DNA of 64,000 nt from Leifsonia sp. ZF2019. GTDB taxonomy: Bacteria; Actinomycetota; Actinomycetes; Actinomycetales; Microbacteriaceae. A program made the translations under genes and the position numbers. Numbering within the stretch: the first letter of the stretch is position 1; each line of letters opens with the position of its first letter. The notes under the pieces were generated by a model, which ran no database searches, had not been told where the DNA came from, and worked only from the letters and a program-made list of their open reading frames with translations. The stretch spans positions 2,294,001 through 2,358,000 of the forward strand of contig NZ_CP065037.1 in assembly GCF_019924635.1 (NCBI RefSeq), in the 5' to 3' direction. Positions 17,701 to 27,534 of the stretch are shown here, piece by piece.

Positions 17701-19794
17701 GTGGCAGCTCTGCAGTGGGATCCCATTGACAACAAGGCGGTAGACACGGCGCGCGTCCTCGCGGCCGATGCGGTGGAGAAGGTGGGCAACGGTCATCCCG
17801 GTACGGCGATGAGCCTGGCCCCGGCCGCGTACCTCCTGTTCCAGAAGGTCATGCGCCGCGACCCCCACGACCAGCACTGGCTGGGCCGCGACCGCTTCAT
17901 CCTCTCGGCGGGTCACAGCTCGCTCACCCAGTACGTGCAGCTCTACCTCGGCGGCTACGGCCTCGAGCTCGACGACCTCAAGGCGCTCCGCACCTGGGGC
18001 TCCCTGACCCCCGGACACCCGGAGTACGGCCACACCGACGGCGTGGAGATCACCACCGGCCCGCTCGGCCAGGGCATCTCCTCCTCGGTGGGCTTCGCCT
18101 ACGCCGCCCGCTACGAGCGCGGCCTGTTCGATCCGGAGGCCGAGCCGGGCACCAGCCCGTTCGACCACTTCGTCTACGTGATCGCCGGTGACGGCGACCT
18201 GCAGGAGGGTGTGAGCTCCGAGGCCTCGAGCCTCGCCGGCCACCAGCAGCTCGGCAACCTGATCGCCATCTACGACAGCAACCAGATCTCGATCGAGGAC
18301 GACACCAACATCGCCTTCACCGAGGATGTCAAGGCCCGCTACGAGGCCTATCACTGGCATGTGCAGGTGGTCGACTGGAAGAAGACCGGCGTCTACACGG
18401 AGGACGTCCAGGCGCTCAACGACGCGATCGTCGCCGCGCAGGGCGTGACCGACAAGCCGTCCCTCATCATCCTCAAGACCATCATCGGCTGGCCGTCGCC
18501 GAAGAAGCAGAACACCGGCAAGATCCACGGCTCCGCCCTGGGCGCCGACGAGCTGCGCGCGGTGAAGGAGGTGCTCGGCTTCGACCCCGAGAAGACCTTC
18601 GAGGTCGCCGACGAGGTCATCGAGCACACCCGCAAGGCCGTCGAGCGCGGCGCCGAGCAGCGCGCCGAGTGGCAGAAGGGCTTCGACGCCTGGGCCGCCG
18701 CCAATCCGGAGCGCAAGCAGCTCCTCGACCGCCTGCTCACCGGTGAGATGCCCGAGGGCGTCGAGGAGGCGCTCCCCGTCTTCGAGGCGGGCAAGGACGT
18801 CTCCACCCGCGCCGCGAGCGGCAAGGTGCTCAACGCCATCGCGCCGATCATGCCCGAGCTGTGGGGCGGCTCCGCCGACCTCGCGGAGTCGAACAACACC
18901 ACCATCGAGGGCGGCGCGTCGTTCGTGCCGACCGAGCACTCGACCCACGAGTGGACCGGCAACCCGTACGGGCGCGTCCTGCACTTCGGCATCCGCGAGC
19001 ACGCGATGGCCGCGATCCTCAACGGCATCGTGCTGCACGGCCCGACCCGGCCGTTCGGCGGCACGTTCCTGATCTTCAGCGACTACATGCGCCCGGCCGT
19101 TCGCCTGGCCGCGCTGATGCAGGTCCCGTCGATCTTCGTCTGGACGCACGACTCCGTCGCCCTGGGCGAGGACGGCCCGACGCACCAGCCGATCGAGCAG
19201 CTGTCGACGCTCCGCGCGATCCCGCACCTCGACGTCGTGCGCCCCGGCGACGCCAACGAGGTCGCGCACGCCTGGAAGACGATCCTCGAGCGCCGCAAGG
19301 GCCCGGCCGGCATCGCGCTGACCCGCCAGAACATCCCGGTGTTCGAGCGTGGGGACGGCGACGCCAGCGGCGACACCCTCGCGTCCGCGAAGAACGTCGC
19401 GAAGGGCGCCTACGTCCTGGCCGAGGCGCCAGGCGGCACCCCGGACGTCCTGTTCATCGCCACCGGCTCCGAGGTGCAGATCGCGCTCGAGGCCCGCGAG
19501 GTGCTGCGCGGCGAGGGCATCAACGCCCGCGTCGTCTCGGCCCCGTCGCTCGAGTGGTTCCACGAGCAGCCCGCCGAGTACCAGGAGCACGTCCTCCCCG
19601 CGTCGGTGAAGGCCCGCGTCTCGATCGAGGCCGGCCTCTCCCTCAGCTGGGACAAGATCGTCGGCGACCACGGCCGCAGCGTCTCGATCGAGCACTTCGG
19701 TGCCTCGGCCGACTACAAGACCCTGTTCCGCGAGTTCGGCATGACCACCGAGCACGCCGTCGCCGCCGCGAAGGAATCGCTCGCGTCGCTCTGA
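17701..19794 (+). CDS. tkt: Transketolase
   Basis: A 697-residue thiamine diphosphate enzyme that moves two-carbon units between ketose and aldose phosphates. Features are the N-terminal NGHPGTAMSLAP, the TPP/Mg motif starting AGDGDLQEG and ending YDSN, and the pyrimidine-domain segments FGIREHAMAAILNG, HDSVALGEDGPTHQPIEQL and RPGDANE. The GTG at 17701 is chosen because it starts the family N-terminus and has GAAGGGT upstream; an ATG at 17650 has no such site. It opens the operon tkt-tal-pgi-zwf-opcA-pgl. Confidence 0.96.
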   Translation: MAALQWDPIDNKAVDTARVLAADAVEKVGNGHPGTAMSLAPAAYLLFQKVMRRDPHDQHWLGRDRFILSAGHSSLTQYVQLYLGGYGLELDDLKALRTWGSLTPGHPEYGHTDGVEITTGPLGQGISSSVGFAYAARYERGLFDPEAEPGTSPFDHFVYVIAGDGDLQEGVSSEASSLAGHQQLGNLIAIYDSNQISIEDDTNIAFTEDVKARYEAYHWHVQVVDWKKTGVYTEDVQALNDAIVAAQGVTDKPSLIILKTIIGWPSPKKQNTGKIHGSALGADELRAVKEVLGFDPEKTFEVADEVIEHTRKAVERGAEQRAEWQKGFDAWAAANPERKQLLDRLLTGEMPEGVEEALPVFEAGKDVSTRAASGKVLNAIAPIMPELWGGSADLAESNNTTIEGGASFVPTEHSTHEWTGNPYGRVLHFGIREHAMAAILNGIVLHGPTRPFGGTFLIFSDYMRPAVRLAALMQVPSIFVWTHDSVALGEDGPTHQPIEQLSTLRAIPHLDVVRPGDANEVAHAWKTILERRKGPAGIALTRQNIPVFERGDGDASGDTLASAKNVAKGAYVLAEAPGGTPDVLFIATGSEVQIALEAREVLRGEGINARVVSAPSLEWFHEQPAEYQEHVLPASVKARVSIEAGLSLSWDKIVGDHGRSVSIEHFGASADYKTLFREFGMTTEHAVAAAKESLASL

Positions 19795-19821
19795 GCGCGG
19801 GCACGAGGAGATAGAAGAGAA

Positions 19822-20934
19822 ATGACCGACACCACTCCCACCGCACAGCTCTCCGCCGCGGGCGTCAGCATCTGGCTCGACGACCTGTCTCGCGAGCGGA
19901 TCGCCACCGGCGGCCTGCAGAAGCTCATCGCCGAGAAGAACGTGGTCGGTGTGACCACCAACCCGACGATCTTCGCCGCCGCGCTCAGCAAGGGCGAGGC
20001 GTACGCCGACCAGGTGAAGAGCCTGGCCGCGGCCGGCACCAGCGTCGAGGACGCGATCTTCGAGATCACGACCGACGACGTCGCCGCCGCGAGCGACATC
20101 TTCCACGAGGTCTACGAGCAGACCGAGGGCACCGACGGGCGCGTCTCGATCGAGGTCGAGCCGGGCCTCGCGCACGACGCCGCCGGAACCATCGAACAGG
20201 CCAAGAAGCTCGCCGCCAAGGTCGACAAGCCCAATGTGCTCATCAAGATCCCCGCGACGGTCGAGGGCCTCGAGGCCATCACCGAGACGATCGCGGCCGG
20301 GATCAGCGTCAACGTGACCCTGATCTTCAGCCTCGATCGTTACCGCGGCGTCATCGACGCATACCTCACCGGGCTCGAGAAGGCCAGGGCCGCGGGCATC
20401 GACCTGTCCGGCATCCAGTCGGTCGCCTCGTTCTTCGTCTCGCGCGTCGACACCGAGATCGACAAGCGCCTGGCCGCCATCGGCACCGATGAGGCCGACG
20501 CCCTCAAGAGCAAGGCCGGCGTCGCCAACGCCCGCCTCGCCTACGAGGTGTACGAGCAGGCCTTCGCCTCCGACCGCGCAAAGGCCCTCGTGGCCGCCGG
20601 CGCCAACGAGCAGCGTCCGCTCTGGGCTTCCACCGGCGTCAAGGACCCGAGCCTGCCCGACACGCTCTACGTGACCGAGCTCGTCGCACCGAACACCGTC
20701 AACACCATGCCGGAGAAGACGCTCGACGCGACGTTCGACCACGGCGTCATCACCGGCGACACCGTCACCGGCAACTACGCCGACGCGAAGGGCGTGCTCG
20801 ACGCGCTCGCCGCCCTCGGCGTCGACTACGACGACGTGACCGCCACCCTCGAGCGCGAGGGCGTTGACAAGTTCAACGTCTCGTGGGCCGAGCTGGTCGA
20901 GACCGTGAAGACCGCTCTGGAGGGCGCCAAGTGA
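19822..20934 (+). CDS. tal: Transaldolase
   Basis: A 370-residue transaldolase of the longer actinobacterial class, transferring a dihydroxyacetone unit from sedoheptulose-7-phosphate to glyceraldehyde-3-phosphate. The Schiff-base lysine is K142 in VLIKIPAT. Other marks are GVTTNPTIF near 43-51, [15 protein letters not shown], and the C-terminal [35 protein letters not shown] lies just before the ATG. It follows tkt by 27 bp, and its stop overlaps the pgi start (GTGA). Confidence 0.95.
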   Translation: MTDTTPTAQLSAAGVSIWLDDLSRERIATGGLQKLIAEKNVVGVTTNPTIFAAALSKGEAYADQVKSLAAAGTSVEDAIFEITTDDVAAASDIFHEVYEQTEGTDGRVSIEVEPGLAHDAAGTIEQAKKLAAKVDKPNVLIKIPATVEGLEAITETIAAGISVNVTLIFSLDRYRGVIDAYLTGLEKARAAGIDLSGIQSVASFFVSRVDTEIDKRLAAIGTDEADALKSKAGVANARLAYEVYEQAFASDRAKALVAAGANEQRPLWASTGVKDPSLPDTLYVTELVAPNTVNTMPEKTLDATFDHGVITGDTVTGNYADAKGVLDALAALGVDYDDVTATLEREGVDKFNVSWAELVETVKTALEGAK

Positions 20935-22541
20935 CCTTCCGCATCCACGTCACCGGGCCGGCCGCGGACGCGGTCGCCTCGGTCGTCCCGCAGCTCGTGG
21001 CCGACAAGGTCGCGTCCGGCATCACCGCGCTCGACCCGGCCCTCTGGGGTCCCGACGCCGAGCCCGAGGCGTCCAAGCGCCTCGGCTGGACGGAGGCCGT
21101 CGCGATCTCGCGGCCCCTCGTCGCCGAGATCGTCGCCCTCCGCGAGCAGCTGCACGCCCGCGGCGTCGACCACATCGTGCTCGGCGGCATGGGCGGCTCG
21201 TCGCTCGCCCCCGAGGTCATCACGCGGACGGCCGAGGCCGAGCTCACCGTGCTCGACTCGACCGACCCCGGCCAGGTGCTCGCGGCTCTCCGCGACCGCC
21301 TCGACCGCACCGCCGTCGTGATCTCGTCGAAGTCGGGTTCGACCCTCGAGACCGACAGTCAGAAGCGCATCTACGAGAAGTGGTTCCGCGAGGCCGGCAT
21401 CGACCCGACGGAGCGCATCATCGTCGTGACCGACCCGGGCTCCCCGCTGGACGAGTCGGCGCGCGCCGCCGGCTACCGCGTGTTCAACGCCGACCCCAAC
21501 GTCGGCGGACGCTACTCGGCGCTGACCGCGTTCGGCCTCGTGCCGTCCGGCCTCGCCGGCGTCGACATCGCCGAGCTGCTCGACGAGGCGGAGGCCACAT
21601 CGCTCGAGCTCGCCGTCGACCGCGAGGACAACCCGGGTCTGGTGCTCGGCGCGGCCATCGCCGGGACGAACCCGCTCAAGGACAAGCTCGGCATCGTCTC
21701 CGACGGCACGCACATCGTGGGCTTCGCCGACTGGGCGGAGCAGCTTATCGCCGAGTCCACCGGCAAGGAGGGCACCGGGCTCCTCCCTGTCGTCCTCGAC
21801 ACGCTGGCCCCCGAGCTCGAGCTGAAGCCCGCCGACCTGCAGGTCGTCCGCCTCGTCGCGAACGCGGAGGCGCACCACTTGTTCCCGGCCGACCGTCACG
21901 AGGGCGAGATCCTCGTCTCGGGCAGCCTCGGCGCTCAGCTCCTCGTGTGGGAGTACGCGGTCGCCGTCGCGGGTCGCCTCCTGGGCATCAACCCGTTCGA
22001 CCAGCCGGACGTGGAGGCGGCCAAGGCCGCCGCCCGCGCGCTGCTGGACGACCGCCCCGAGGCCGCGGCCCCGGCGTTCACCGCGGGCGGTATCGAGGTC
22101 CGCGAGACGGGCACCTTCCTGGGCGACGCGACCACCCTCGACGCCGCCGTGGACGCCCTGCTCGCGCAGCTCGGCCCGGACGGCTACGTGTCCGTGCAGG
22201 CCTACGTGAACCGCCTCGCGCTCCCCCAGCTCGAGGGTGTGCGCGACCTGCTCGCCGCCAAGGCGAAGCGGCCCGTCACCTTCGGCTGGGGACCGCGGTT
22301 CCTGCACTCCACCGGGCAGTTCCACAAGGGCGGCCCGGCCGTCGGCGTCTTCCTGCAGATCACGGCGGTCGCTCCGGAGGACCTCGAGATCCCGGACCGG
22401 CCGTTCACCTTCGGCCAGCTCATCCAGGCCCAGGCCGCCGGTGACGCCAGCGTGCTCGGCGCGCACGGCCGTCCGGTGCTCACCCTCACCCTCACGAACC
22501 CCGAGGCGGACGTCGTCTCGCTGTTCGAGGCCGTCAACTGA
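20931..22541 (+). CDS. pgi: Glucose-6-phosphate isomerase
   Basis: A 536-residue PGI with two SIS domains, interconverting glucose-6-phosphate and fructose-6-phosphate. Family motifs are [23 protein letters not shown] (the sugar-phosphate loop), [16 protein letters not shown] and the C-terminal [20 protein letters not shown]. It is of the class that in some bacteria is fused to transaldolase as one polypeptide. Here the two are separate but overlap by 4 bp (GTGA), so translation is coupled. The GTG at 20931 gives VTFRIHVTG as the N-terminus. Confidence 0.93.
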   Translation: MTFRIHVTGPAADAVASVVPQLVADKVASGITALDPALWGPDAEPEASKRLGWTEAVAISRPLVAEIVALREQLHARGVDHIVLGGMGGSSLAPEVITRTAEAELTVLDSTDPGQVLAALRDRLDRTAVVISSKSGSTLETDSQKRIYEKWFREAGIDPTERIIVVTDPGSPLDESARAAGYRVFNADPNVGGRYSALTAFGLVPSGLAGVDIAELLDEAEATSLELAVDREDNPGLVLGAAIAGTNPLKDKLGIVSDGTHIVGFADWAEQLIAESTGKEGTGLLPVVLDTLAPELELKPADLQVVRLVANAEAHHLFPADRHEGEILVSGSLGAQLLVWEYAVAVAGRLLGINPFDQPDVEAAKAAARALLDDRPEAAAPAFTAGGIEVRETGTFLGDATTLDAAVDALLAQLGPDGYVSVQAYVNRLALPQLEGVRDLLAAKAKRPVTFGWGPRFLHSTGQFHKGGPAVGVFLQITAVAPEDLEIPDRPFTFGQLIQAQAAGDASVLGAHGRPVLTLTLTNPEADVVSLFEAVN

Positions 22542-22573
22542 CCAGCGGCGCCCCGCGCCGACCAAGGAGATCG

Positions 22574-24115
22574 ATGTCCCCGGTGGAAATCACCCCGGAG
22601 TTCAACCCGCTGCGGTTGGCCTCCGATCGACGCCTCAACCGCATCGCCGGACCCAGCAGTCTCATCATCTTCGGTGTGACGGGAGACCTCTCCCGCAAGA
22701 AGCTGATGCCGGCCGTGTACGACCTCGCCAACCGCGGCCTCCTGCCGCCCGGGTTCTCGCTCGTCGGGTTCGCCCGGCGCGACTGGGAGGACCAGGACTT
22801 CGAGAAGGTCGTCCACGACGCGGTCATGCAGTACGCACGCACCCCGTTCGACGAGGACGTCTGGAAGCAGCTCGCACAGGGAATCCGCTTCGTCCCCGGC
22901 GAGTTCGACGACGATGCGGCGTTCGAGCGCCTCAAGGAGACCGTCGAGGAGCTGGACCGTGAGCGCGGGACCATGGGCAACCATGCGTTCTACCTCTCGA
23001 TCCCGCCGAAGGCCTTCCCCATCGTGACGGAGCAGCTGCGCCGTTCCGGCCTGGCCGACCAGTCCGGCGAGGGCTGGCGCCGCGTCGTCATCGAGAAGCC
23101 GTTCGGGCACGACCTGCAGTCGGCCCGCGAGCTCAACGCCGTGGTCGAGACGGTCTTCCCGGCCGACTCGGTGTTCCGCATCGACCACTACCTCGGCAAG
23201 GAGACGGTCCAGAACATCCTGGCGCTGCGCTTCGCGAACGAGCTGTACGAGCCGATCTGGAACGCGAACTACGTGGACCACGTGCAGATCACGATGGCCG
23301 AGGACATCGGCGTCGGCGGACGTGCCGGATACTACGACGGGATCGGCGCCGCGCGCGACGTCATCCAGAACCACCTGCTCCAGCTCCTCGCCCTCACGGC
23401 GATGGAGGAGCCCATCTCGTTCGACGCCGCGGACCTCCGCGCCGAGAAGGAGAAGGTCCTCGCCGCCGTGCGCCTGCCCAAGGACCTCGCCACGGCGACG
23501 GCCCGCGGGCAGTACTCGAGCGGCTGGCAGGGCGGCGAGAAGGTCGTCGGCTTCCTGGAGGAGGACGGGATGAACCCCGAGTCCACCACGGAGACCTATG
23601 CGGCCATCAAGCTCGGCATCGGCACCCGCCGCTGGGCGGGCGTGCCGTTCTACCTCCGTGCGGGCAAGCGCCTCGGCCGCCGCGTCACCGAGATCGCCGT
23701 CGTCTTCAAGCGCGCCCCGCAACAGCTCTTCGCGGAGTCGCAGACGTCGGCCCTGGGGCAGAACGCGCTGGTCATCCGCGTCCAGCCGGACGAGGGTGTG
23801 ACGATCCGCTTCGGCTCGAAGGTTCCGGGCGCCGGCATGCAGGTGCGCGACGTGAGCATGGACTTCGGCTACGGGCACGCCTTCACCGAGGCGAGCCCGG
23901 AGGCGTACGAGCGGCTCATCCTGGATGTGCTCCTCGGCGACCCGCCGCTGTTCCCACGCCACGAGGAGGTCGAGCTCTCGTGGAAGATCCTCGACCCGAT
24001 CGAGCAGTTCTGGGAGACCCAGGGCCAGCCCGAACAGTACCGCCCCGGCACCTGGGGCCCGAAGTCCGCCGACGAGCTCCTCGCCCGCGACGGCCGCGTC
24101 TGGAGGCGCCCATGA
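22574..24115 (+). CDS. zwf: Glucose-6-phosphate dehydrogenase
   Basis: A 513-residue enzyme catalysing the first oxidative step of the pentose phosphate pathway. The dinucleotide motif FGVTGDLSRKKLMPA is near 33-47, the substrate and catalytic segment RIDHYLGKETVQN holds the active-site His, and the C-terminal domain is complete (ends WGPKSADELLARDGRVWRRP). AAGGAG precedes the ATG. Its stop overlaps the start of opcA (ATGA), whose product is needed for its activity or assembly in actinobacteria. Confidence 0.96.
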   Translation: MSPVEITPEFNPLRLASDRRLNRIAGPSSLIIFGVTGDLSRKKLMPAVYDLANRGLLPPGFSLVGFARRDWEDQDFEKVVHDAVMQYARTPFDEDVWKQLAQGIRFVPGEFDDDAAFERLKETVEELDRERGTMGNHAFYLSIPPKAFPIVTEQLRRSGLADQSGEGWRRVVIEKPFGHDLQSARELNAVVETVFPADSVFRIDHYLGKETVQNILALRFANELYEPIWNANYVDHVQITMAEDIGVGGRAGYYDGIGAARDVIQNHLLQLLALTAMEEPISFDAADLRAEKEKVLAAVRLPKDLATATARGQYSSGWQGGEKVVGFLEEDGMNPESTTETYAAIKLGIGTRRWAGVPFYLRAGKRLGRRVTEIAVVFKRAPQQLFAESQTSALGQNALVIRVQPDEGVTIRFGSKVPGAGMQVRDVSMDFGYGHAFTEASPEAYERLILDVLLGDPPLFPRHEEVELSWKILDPIEQFWETQGQPEQYRPGTWGPKSADELLARDGRVWRRP

Positions 24116-25089
24116 TCGTCGATCTGCCCGACACCACCGTCAGCAACATCTCCAAGACCCTGGTGAAGATCCGCGAGGAGGGTGGCGCGGTCGCCCTCGG
24201 CCGCGTGCTGACCCTCATCATCGCGACCCACCTGGGCCAGGAGGAGGAGGCCATCGAGGCCGCCAACGACGCCTCCCGTGAGCACCCGATGCGCGTCATC
24301 GTGGTCTCCACCGAGGAGGAGCGCAGCCACAAGGCCGACGCCAACGACGGGGAGGGCCGTCTCGACGCCCAGATCCGCGTCGGCGGCGACGCGGGCGCCA
24401 GCGAGGTCATCGTGCTCCGCGCCTACGGCGAGACCGCGAGCGACGAGGAGGGGCTGGTCACCGGCCTGCTCCTGCCCGACGCGCCGGTCGTGGTCTGGTG
24501 GCCGGGCATCGCTCCGGCGAAGGTCTCGCACTCCCCGCTCGGCCGCATCGCGACCCGCCGGATCACCGACGCATCGGCGCAGCCGAACCCGCAGGAGGCG
24601 CTGTACCACCTGGCCGAGACCTACGCGCCGGGTGACACCGACTTCGCCTGGACCCGCCTCACCCTGTGGCGCGCCCAGCTCGCGGCGGTGCTCGACCAGC
24701 CGCCGTACGAGCCGATCACCGCGGTGGAGGTCGCCGGCGCGGCGGACTCCCCCAGCACCCTCCTCCTCGCCGCCTGGCTGCGCCTGCAGCTGCAGGTCCC
24801 CGTGCAGTACGACCTCGCCTCGCGCGCGGTCGGCTCGGGGGGCATCCACGGCGTCCGCATGGAGCGCGCGTCCGGCACCATCGAGCTCGAGCGCGAGGTC
24901 CCGAACGTGGCCCGCCTCTCGCAGCCCGGCCAGCCGTCGCACGATCTGGCCCTCCCTCGCCGCAGCCTCCGTGATTGCCTCGCGGAGGAATTGCGTAGGC
25001 TGGACCCGGACGACCTCTACGGCGAGGTGATCACCCACGGCCTCGGACTCCTCGAGACCGCCGACGAAGGAGCGGGCGCGCGCGCATGA
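24112..25089 (+). CDS. opcA: Glucose-6-phosphate dehydrogenase assembly protein OpcA
   Basis: A 325-residue OpcA homologue. The first part, DLPDTTVSNISKTLVKIREEGGAVALGRVLTLI, and the central LPDAPVVVWWPG are hallmarks of actinobacterial OpcA, the protein required for full Zwf activity. It overlaps both neighbours by 4 bp, between zwf and pgl, the standard position. In cyanobacteria OpcA is a redox-responsive allosteric effector of G6PDH; whether this one senses redox is unknown, and it has only a single cysteine near the C-terminus. Confidence 0.93.
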   Translation: MIVDLPDTTVSNISKTLVKIREEGGAVALGRVLTLIIATHLGQEEEAIEAANDASREHPMRVIVVSTEEERSHKADANDGEGRLDAQIRVGGDAGASEVIVLRAYGETASDEEGLVTGLLLPDAPVVVWWPGIAPAKVSHSPLGRIATRRITDASAQPNPQEALYHLAETYAPGDTDFAWTRLTLWRAQLAAVLDQPPYEPITAVEVAGAADSPSTLLLAAWLRLQLQVPVQYDLASRAVGSGGIHGVRMERASGTIELEREVPNVARLSQPGQPSHDLALPRRSLRDCLAEELRRLDPDDLYGEVITHGLGLLETADEGAGARA

Positions 25090-25856
25090 CGAACGAACGG
25101 CGGGTGCTCGTGCACCCCGACAAGGAGGCCGTGACGGCTTCGGTGGCCGCACGGTTCCTGACCAAGACCATCGACATCCTCGACGACCTCGACGGGGCGC
25201 ACATCGCACTCACCGGCGGGACGATGGGGATCGCGGTGCTGGAGGCGATCAACGCCTCCCCCGCTCGCGACACCATCGACTGGTCCAAGGTGCACTTCTG
25301 GTGGGGCGACGAGCGGTTCGTCGAGAAGTCGAGCCCCGACCGCAACGAGCGTCAGGCCCGCGAGGCCCTGCTCGACCACATCGCGGTCCCCCCGGAGAAC
25401 GTCCACCCGTTCCCTGCCACCGACGAGATCGCCGACATCGACGAGGCCGCGCGGGTCTACGCTGCTGAGCTCGAGGCGTATGCGTCGGAGGGACTCGACT
25501 TCCCGCGGTTCGACATCACCTTCCTCGGGGTCGGGCCGGACGGCCACATCGCGTCCCTCTTCCCCGACCGGCCGGGCATCCGGGAGACGGAGGCGACGGT
25601 GATCGCCGAGCGCGAGTCGCCCAAGCCGCCGCCCGCGCGGCTCAGCCTCACCCGCCCCGTGCTGAACGCGTCCGACCGCATCTGGCTGGTGCTGGCGGGC
25701 ACGGACAAGGCAAGCGCTCTGGGCCTCGCCCTGGCCGGGGCGAGCTACACGGAGGTGCCGGTCGCCGGCGCCAAGGGCCGCAAGCGCACCGTGTTCTTCG
25801 TGGACAAGGATGCGGCGGTCGACGTGCCGGAGAATCTGATCGCGCCGAGTTACTGA
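25086..25856 (+). CDS. pgl: 6-phosphogluconolactonase
   Basis: A 256-residue lactonase of the NagB/DevB fold that hydrolyses 6-phosphogluconolactone. Motifs are ALTGGTMGIAVLEAI, FWWGDERFVEKSSPDRN and the catalytic-His region FLGVGPDGHIASLFPD. It ends the pentose phosphate operon. No gnd (6-phosphogluconate dehydrogenase) gene is in the operon or elsewhere in the window, so the next step must be encoded at another locus. A strong hairpin follows 12 bp after its stop. Confidence 0.94.
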   Translation: MTNERRVLVHPDKEAVTASVAARFLTKTIDILDDLDGAHIALTGGTMGIAVLEAINASPARDTIDWSKVHFWWGDERFVEKSSPDRNERQAREALLDHIAVPPENVHPFPATDEIADIDEAARVYAAELEAYASEGLDFPRFDITFLGVGPDGHIASLFPDRPGIRETEATVIAERESPKPPPARLSLTRPVLNASDRIWLVLAGTDKASALGLALAGASYTEVPVAGAKGRKRTVFFVDKDAAVDVPENLIAPSY

Positions 25857-25868
25857 CGCGATACGCCT

Positions 25869-25901
25869 GACGCCCCGCCGGTCATCGACCGGCGGGGCGT
25901 C
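25869..25901 (+). terminator. Terminator hairpin after pgl
   Basis: A perfect 15-bp stem (25869-25883 with 25887-25901) with a 3-nt loop, just after the pgl stop. No long T-tract follows, as is common in actinobacteria. Confidence 0.75.
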
Positions 25902-25951
25902 GTCGTGTGCGCTGCGGAGGGGCCGACGACGTGCAGCGTCGACCACACACA

Positions 25952-25987
25952 GAAAGGGCCGCTCACGAGATCGTGGGCGGCCCTTTC
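25952..25987 (-). terminator. Terminator hairpin after rbpA
   Basis: GAAAGGGCCGC at 25952-25962 pairs with 25977-25987, and the pairing continues inward with one G-U pair to a 2-nt loop. It lies 16 nt beyond the rbpA stop on the minus strand. Confidence 0.7.
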
Positions 25988-26003
25988 AGCGACGCGCTGG
26001 GCG

Positions 26004-26369
26004 TCAGTTGCTGGTGGGCTTGCCGCGGCGGGCGCGGAGCTGGTTGAGGGCGTCCTCGAGCAGCTGCTCCGCTTCCTCCTCCGAACGGCGCTCCTTCACG
26101 TAGGCGAGGTGCGTCTTGTACGGCTCGGCCTTCGCGACCGACGGCGGGTTCTCCCGATCGCGTCCGGCAGGCAGGCCGCTGGACGGCGAATCGATGGTCT
26201 CGGGGATCTCCTCCTCGGGCAGGTTGGCCGCGAAGTAGCGGACGGTCTCGTTGCCGAGCGCATCCCAGTACGACACGGCGATGCGGTCCGCGTGGAACCC
26301 GCGGTCCTGCTCGCCCATCGGGCCCGCGCCGACGCGCGAACCACGGATTGCACTTCCTCCGGAAGCCAT
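26004..26369 (-). CDS. rbpA: RNA polymerase-binding protein RbpA
   Basis: A 121-residue RbpA, an actinobacterial factor that binds RNA polymerase and the principal sigma factor to stabilise the open complex. The N-terminus has IRGSRVGAGPM, the middle has YWDALGNETVRYFAANL, and the C-terminal sigma-interaction helix runs LAYVKERRSEEEAEQLLEDALNQLRARR. There are no cysteines, so it lacks the zinc site of the Streptomyces protein and resembles the zinc-free mycobacterial form. It sits between the convergent ends of the pgl and secG runs with its own terminator. Confidence 0.92.
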   Translation of the reverse strand: MASGGSAIRGSRVGAGPMGEQDRGFHADRIAVSYWDALGNETVRYFAANLPEEEIPETIDSPSSGLPAGRDRENPPSVAKAEPYKTHLAYVKERRSEEEAEQLLEDALNQLRARRGKPTSN

Positions 26370-26395
26370 TGTTCTCCTCTGGTGAAAGGCGCTGA

Positions 26396-26641
26396 CTAAG
26401 CGCTGAACTTGGTGATCAGCCCGAGCACGACGATGCAGACGATCCAGATGATGCCCAGAACGACCGTGATGCGGTTGAGGTTGCGCTCAGCGACGCCCGA
26501 CGCGCCGAGGTTGGAGGTGACGCCGCCCCCGAACATGTCGGAGAGTCCGCCGCCGCGCCCCTTGTGCAAGAGGATGAGCAGCGTCAGCAGGAGGCTGGTG
26601 ATGCCCAGCAGCACCTGCAGGACGACCTGGAGAATCTGCAC
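26396..26641 (-). CDS. secG: Preprotein translocase subunit SecG
   Basis: An 81-residue membrane protein with two transmembrane helices (about 4-24 and 57-77) joined by the cytoplasmic loop LHKGRGGGLSDMFGGGVTSNLGASGVAERNLNR. The Gly-rich loop with KGRGGG and DMFGG is the SecG signature. SecG assists SecYEG export. It is the last gene of the tpiA-pgk-gap side, the normal actinobacterial place, 89 bp after tpiA with a short hairpin between. Confidence 0.94.
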   Translation of the reverse strand: MQILQVVLQVLLGITSLLLTLLILLHKGRGGGLSDMFGGGVTSNLGASGVAERNLNRITVVLGIIWIVCIVVLGLITKFSA

Positions 26642-26664
26642 GAGTTACCTTTCGCGTAACGACA

Positions 26665-26681
26665 CCCGGGCCGCGCCCGGG
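26665..26681. terminator. Small hairpin between tpiA and secG
   Basis: CCCGGGC at 26665-26671 pairs with GCCCGGG at 26675-26681. It may reduce read-through from tpiA into secG. Confidence 0.4.
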
Positions 26682-26730
26682 GAAAGCCAACGACCAGTAT
26701 AACCGGCCGGGTCGAGAACGACCGTCTCCG

Positions 26731-27534
26731 TCAGAGACCGACGTGCTTCTGGTAGCGGATGATGCTCGCGAACTCGGCCACGTCGAGGCTCGCGCCGCCG
26801 ACGAGCGCACCGTCGACGTTCGGCTCGCGCATGAACGCGGCGATGTTGCCGGACTTCACCGAACCACCGTAGAGGATGCGCGTCTTCGCCGCGACGTCGG
26901 CGCCTAGCAGCTCGACGATGACGGCGCGCAGCGCGGCCGCCACCTGCTCGGCTTGCTCCGGCGTCGCCGCCTGGCCGGACCCGATGGCCCAGACCGGCTC
27001 GTACGCGACCACGAAATCGGCGGCCGAGTCGACCTGCGCGAGCGCGGCGCGCAGCTGCGCGACCGGCACGGCGCTGGCGCCGTGCACCTCGAGGTCCTCC
27101 GCGGTCTCCCCCACACAGATGATCGGGGCGATGTTGTGCGCGATCGCCTGGGCCGTCTTCGCTGCCACCTGCTCGTCGGTCTCACCGTGGAGGGTGCGAC
27201 GCTCGGAGTGGCCGATGATCACGTAGCGGCATTCGAGGGCGGCGAGGAACGCCGCCGAGATCTCGCCCGTGTAGGCGCCCGAGACGTGCTCGGAGACATC
27301 CTGACCGCCGAAGGCGATCGGGAGCTTGTCGGCCGACACCAGCGTCTGCACGCTGCGCAGATCGGTGAACGGCGGGAAGACCGCCGCCTCGACCGCAGAG
27401 AAATCGTGGCCCGCGTCTTTGAGCGTCCACGCGAGCTTCTGCACGACCGCGATGGCCTGGAGGTGGTCCAGGTTCATCTTCCAGTTGCCGGCGATGAGCG
27501 GAACACGCCGCACCGAAGGGTTCACTGCTGCCAT
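26731..27534 (-). CDS. tpiA: Triosephosphate isomerase
   Basis: A 267-residue TIM-barrel enzyme interconverting dihydroxyacetone phosphate and glyceraldehyde-3-phosphate. The active-site Lys is K19 in AGNWKMN, the His is in GHSERR, and the catalytic Glu is in [11 protein letters not shown]; the phosphate loop YGGSVKSGN is also present. The ATG lies 13 bp inside the pgk 3' end, with GAGG upstream within pgk, so the two are translationally coupled. Confidence 0.96.
   Translation of the reverse strand: MAAVNPSVRRVPLIAGNWKMNLDHLQAIAVVQKLAWTLKDAGHDFSAVEAAVFPPFTDLRSVQTLVSADKLPIAFGGQDVSEHVSGAYTGEISAAFLAALECRYVIIGHSERRTLHGETDEQVAAKTAQAIAHNIAPIICVGETAEDLEVHGASAVPVAQLRAALAQVDSAADFVVAYEPVWAIGSGQAATPEQAEQVAAALRAVIVELLGADVAAKTRILYGGSVKSGNIAAFMREPNVDGALVGGASLDVAEFASIIRYQKHVGL

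Noticed and set aside
17526-17729. A short open frame in the tkt upstream region as a leader peptide
   Set aside because: It has no ribosome binding site, runs into tkt in another frame and shows no recognisable feature.
17680-20742. A 1,020-codon minus-strand frame opposite tkt and tal
   Set aside because: Same cause: the antisense of high-GC coding sequence. The plus-strand genes have complete family motifs and ribosome binding sites.
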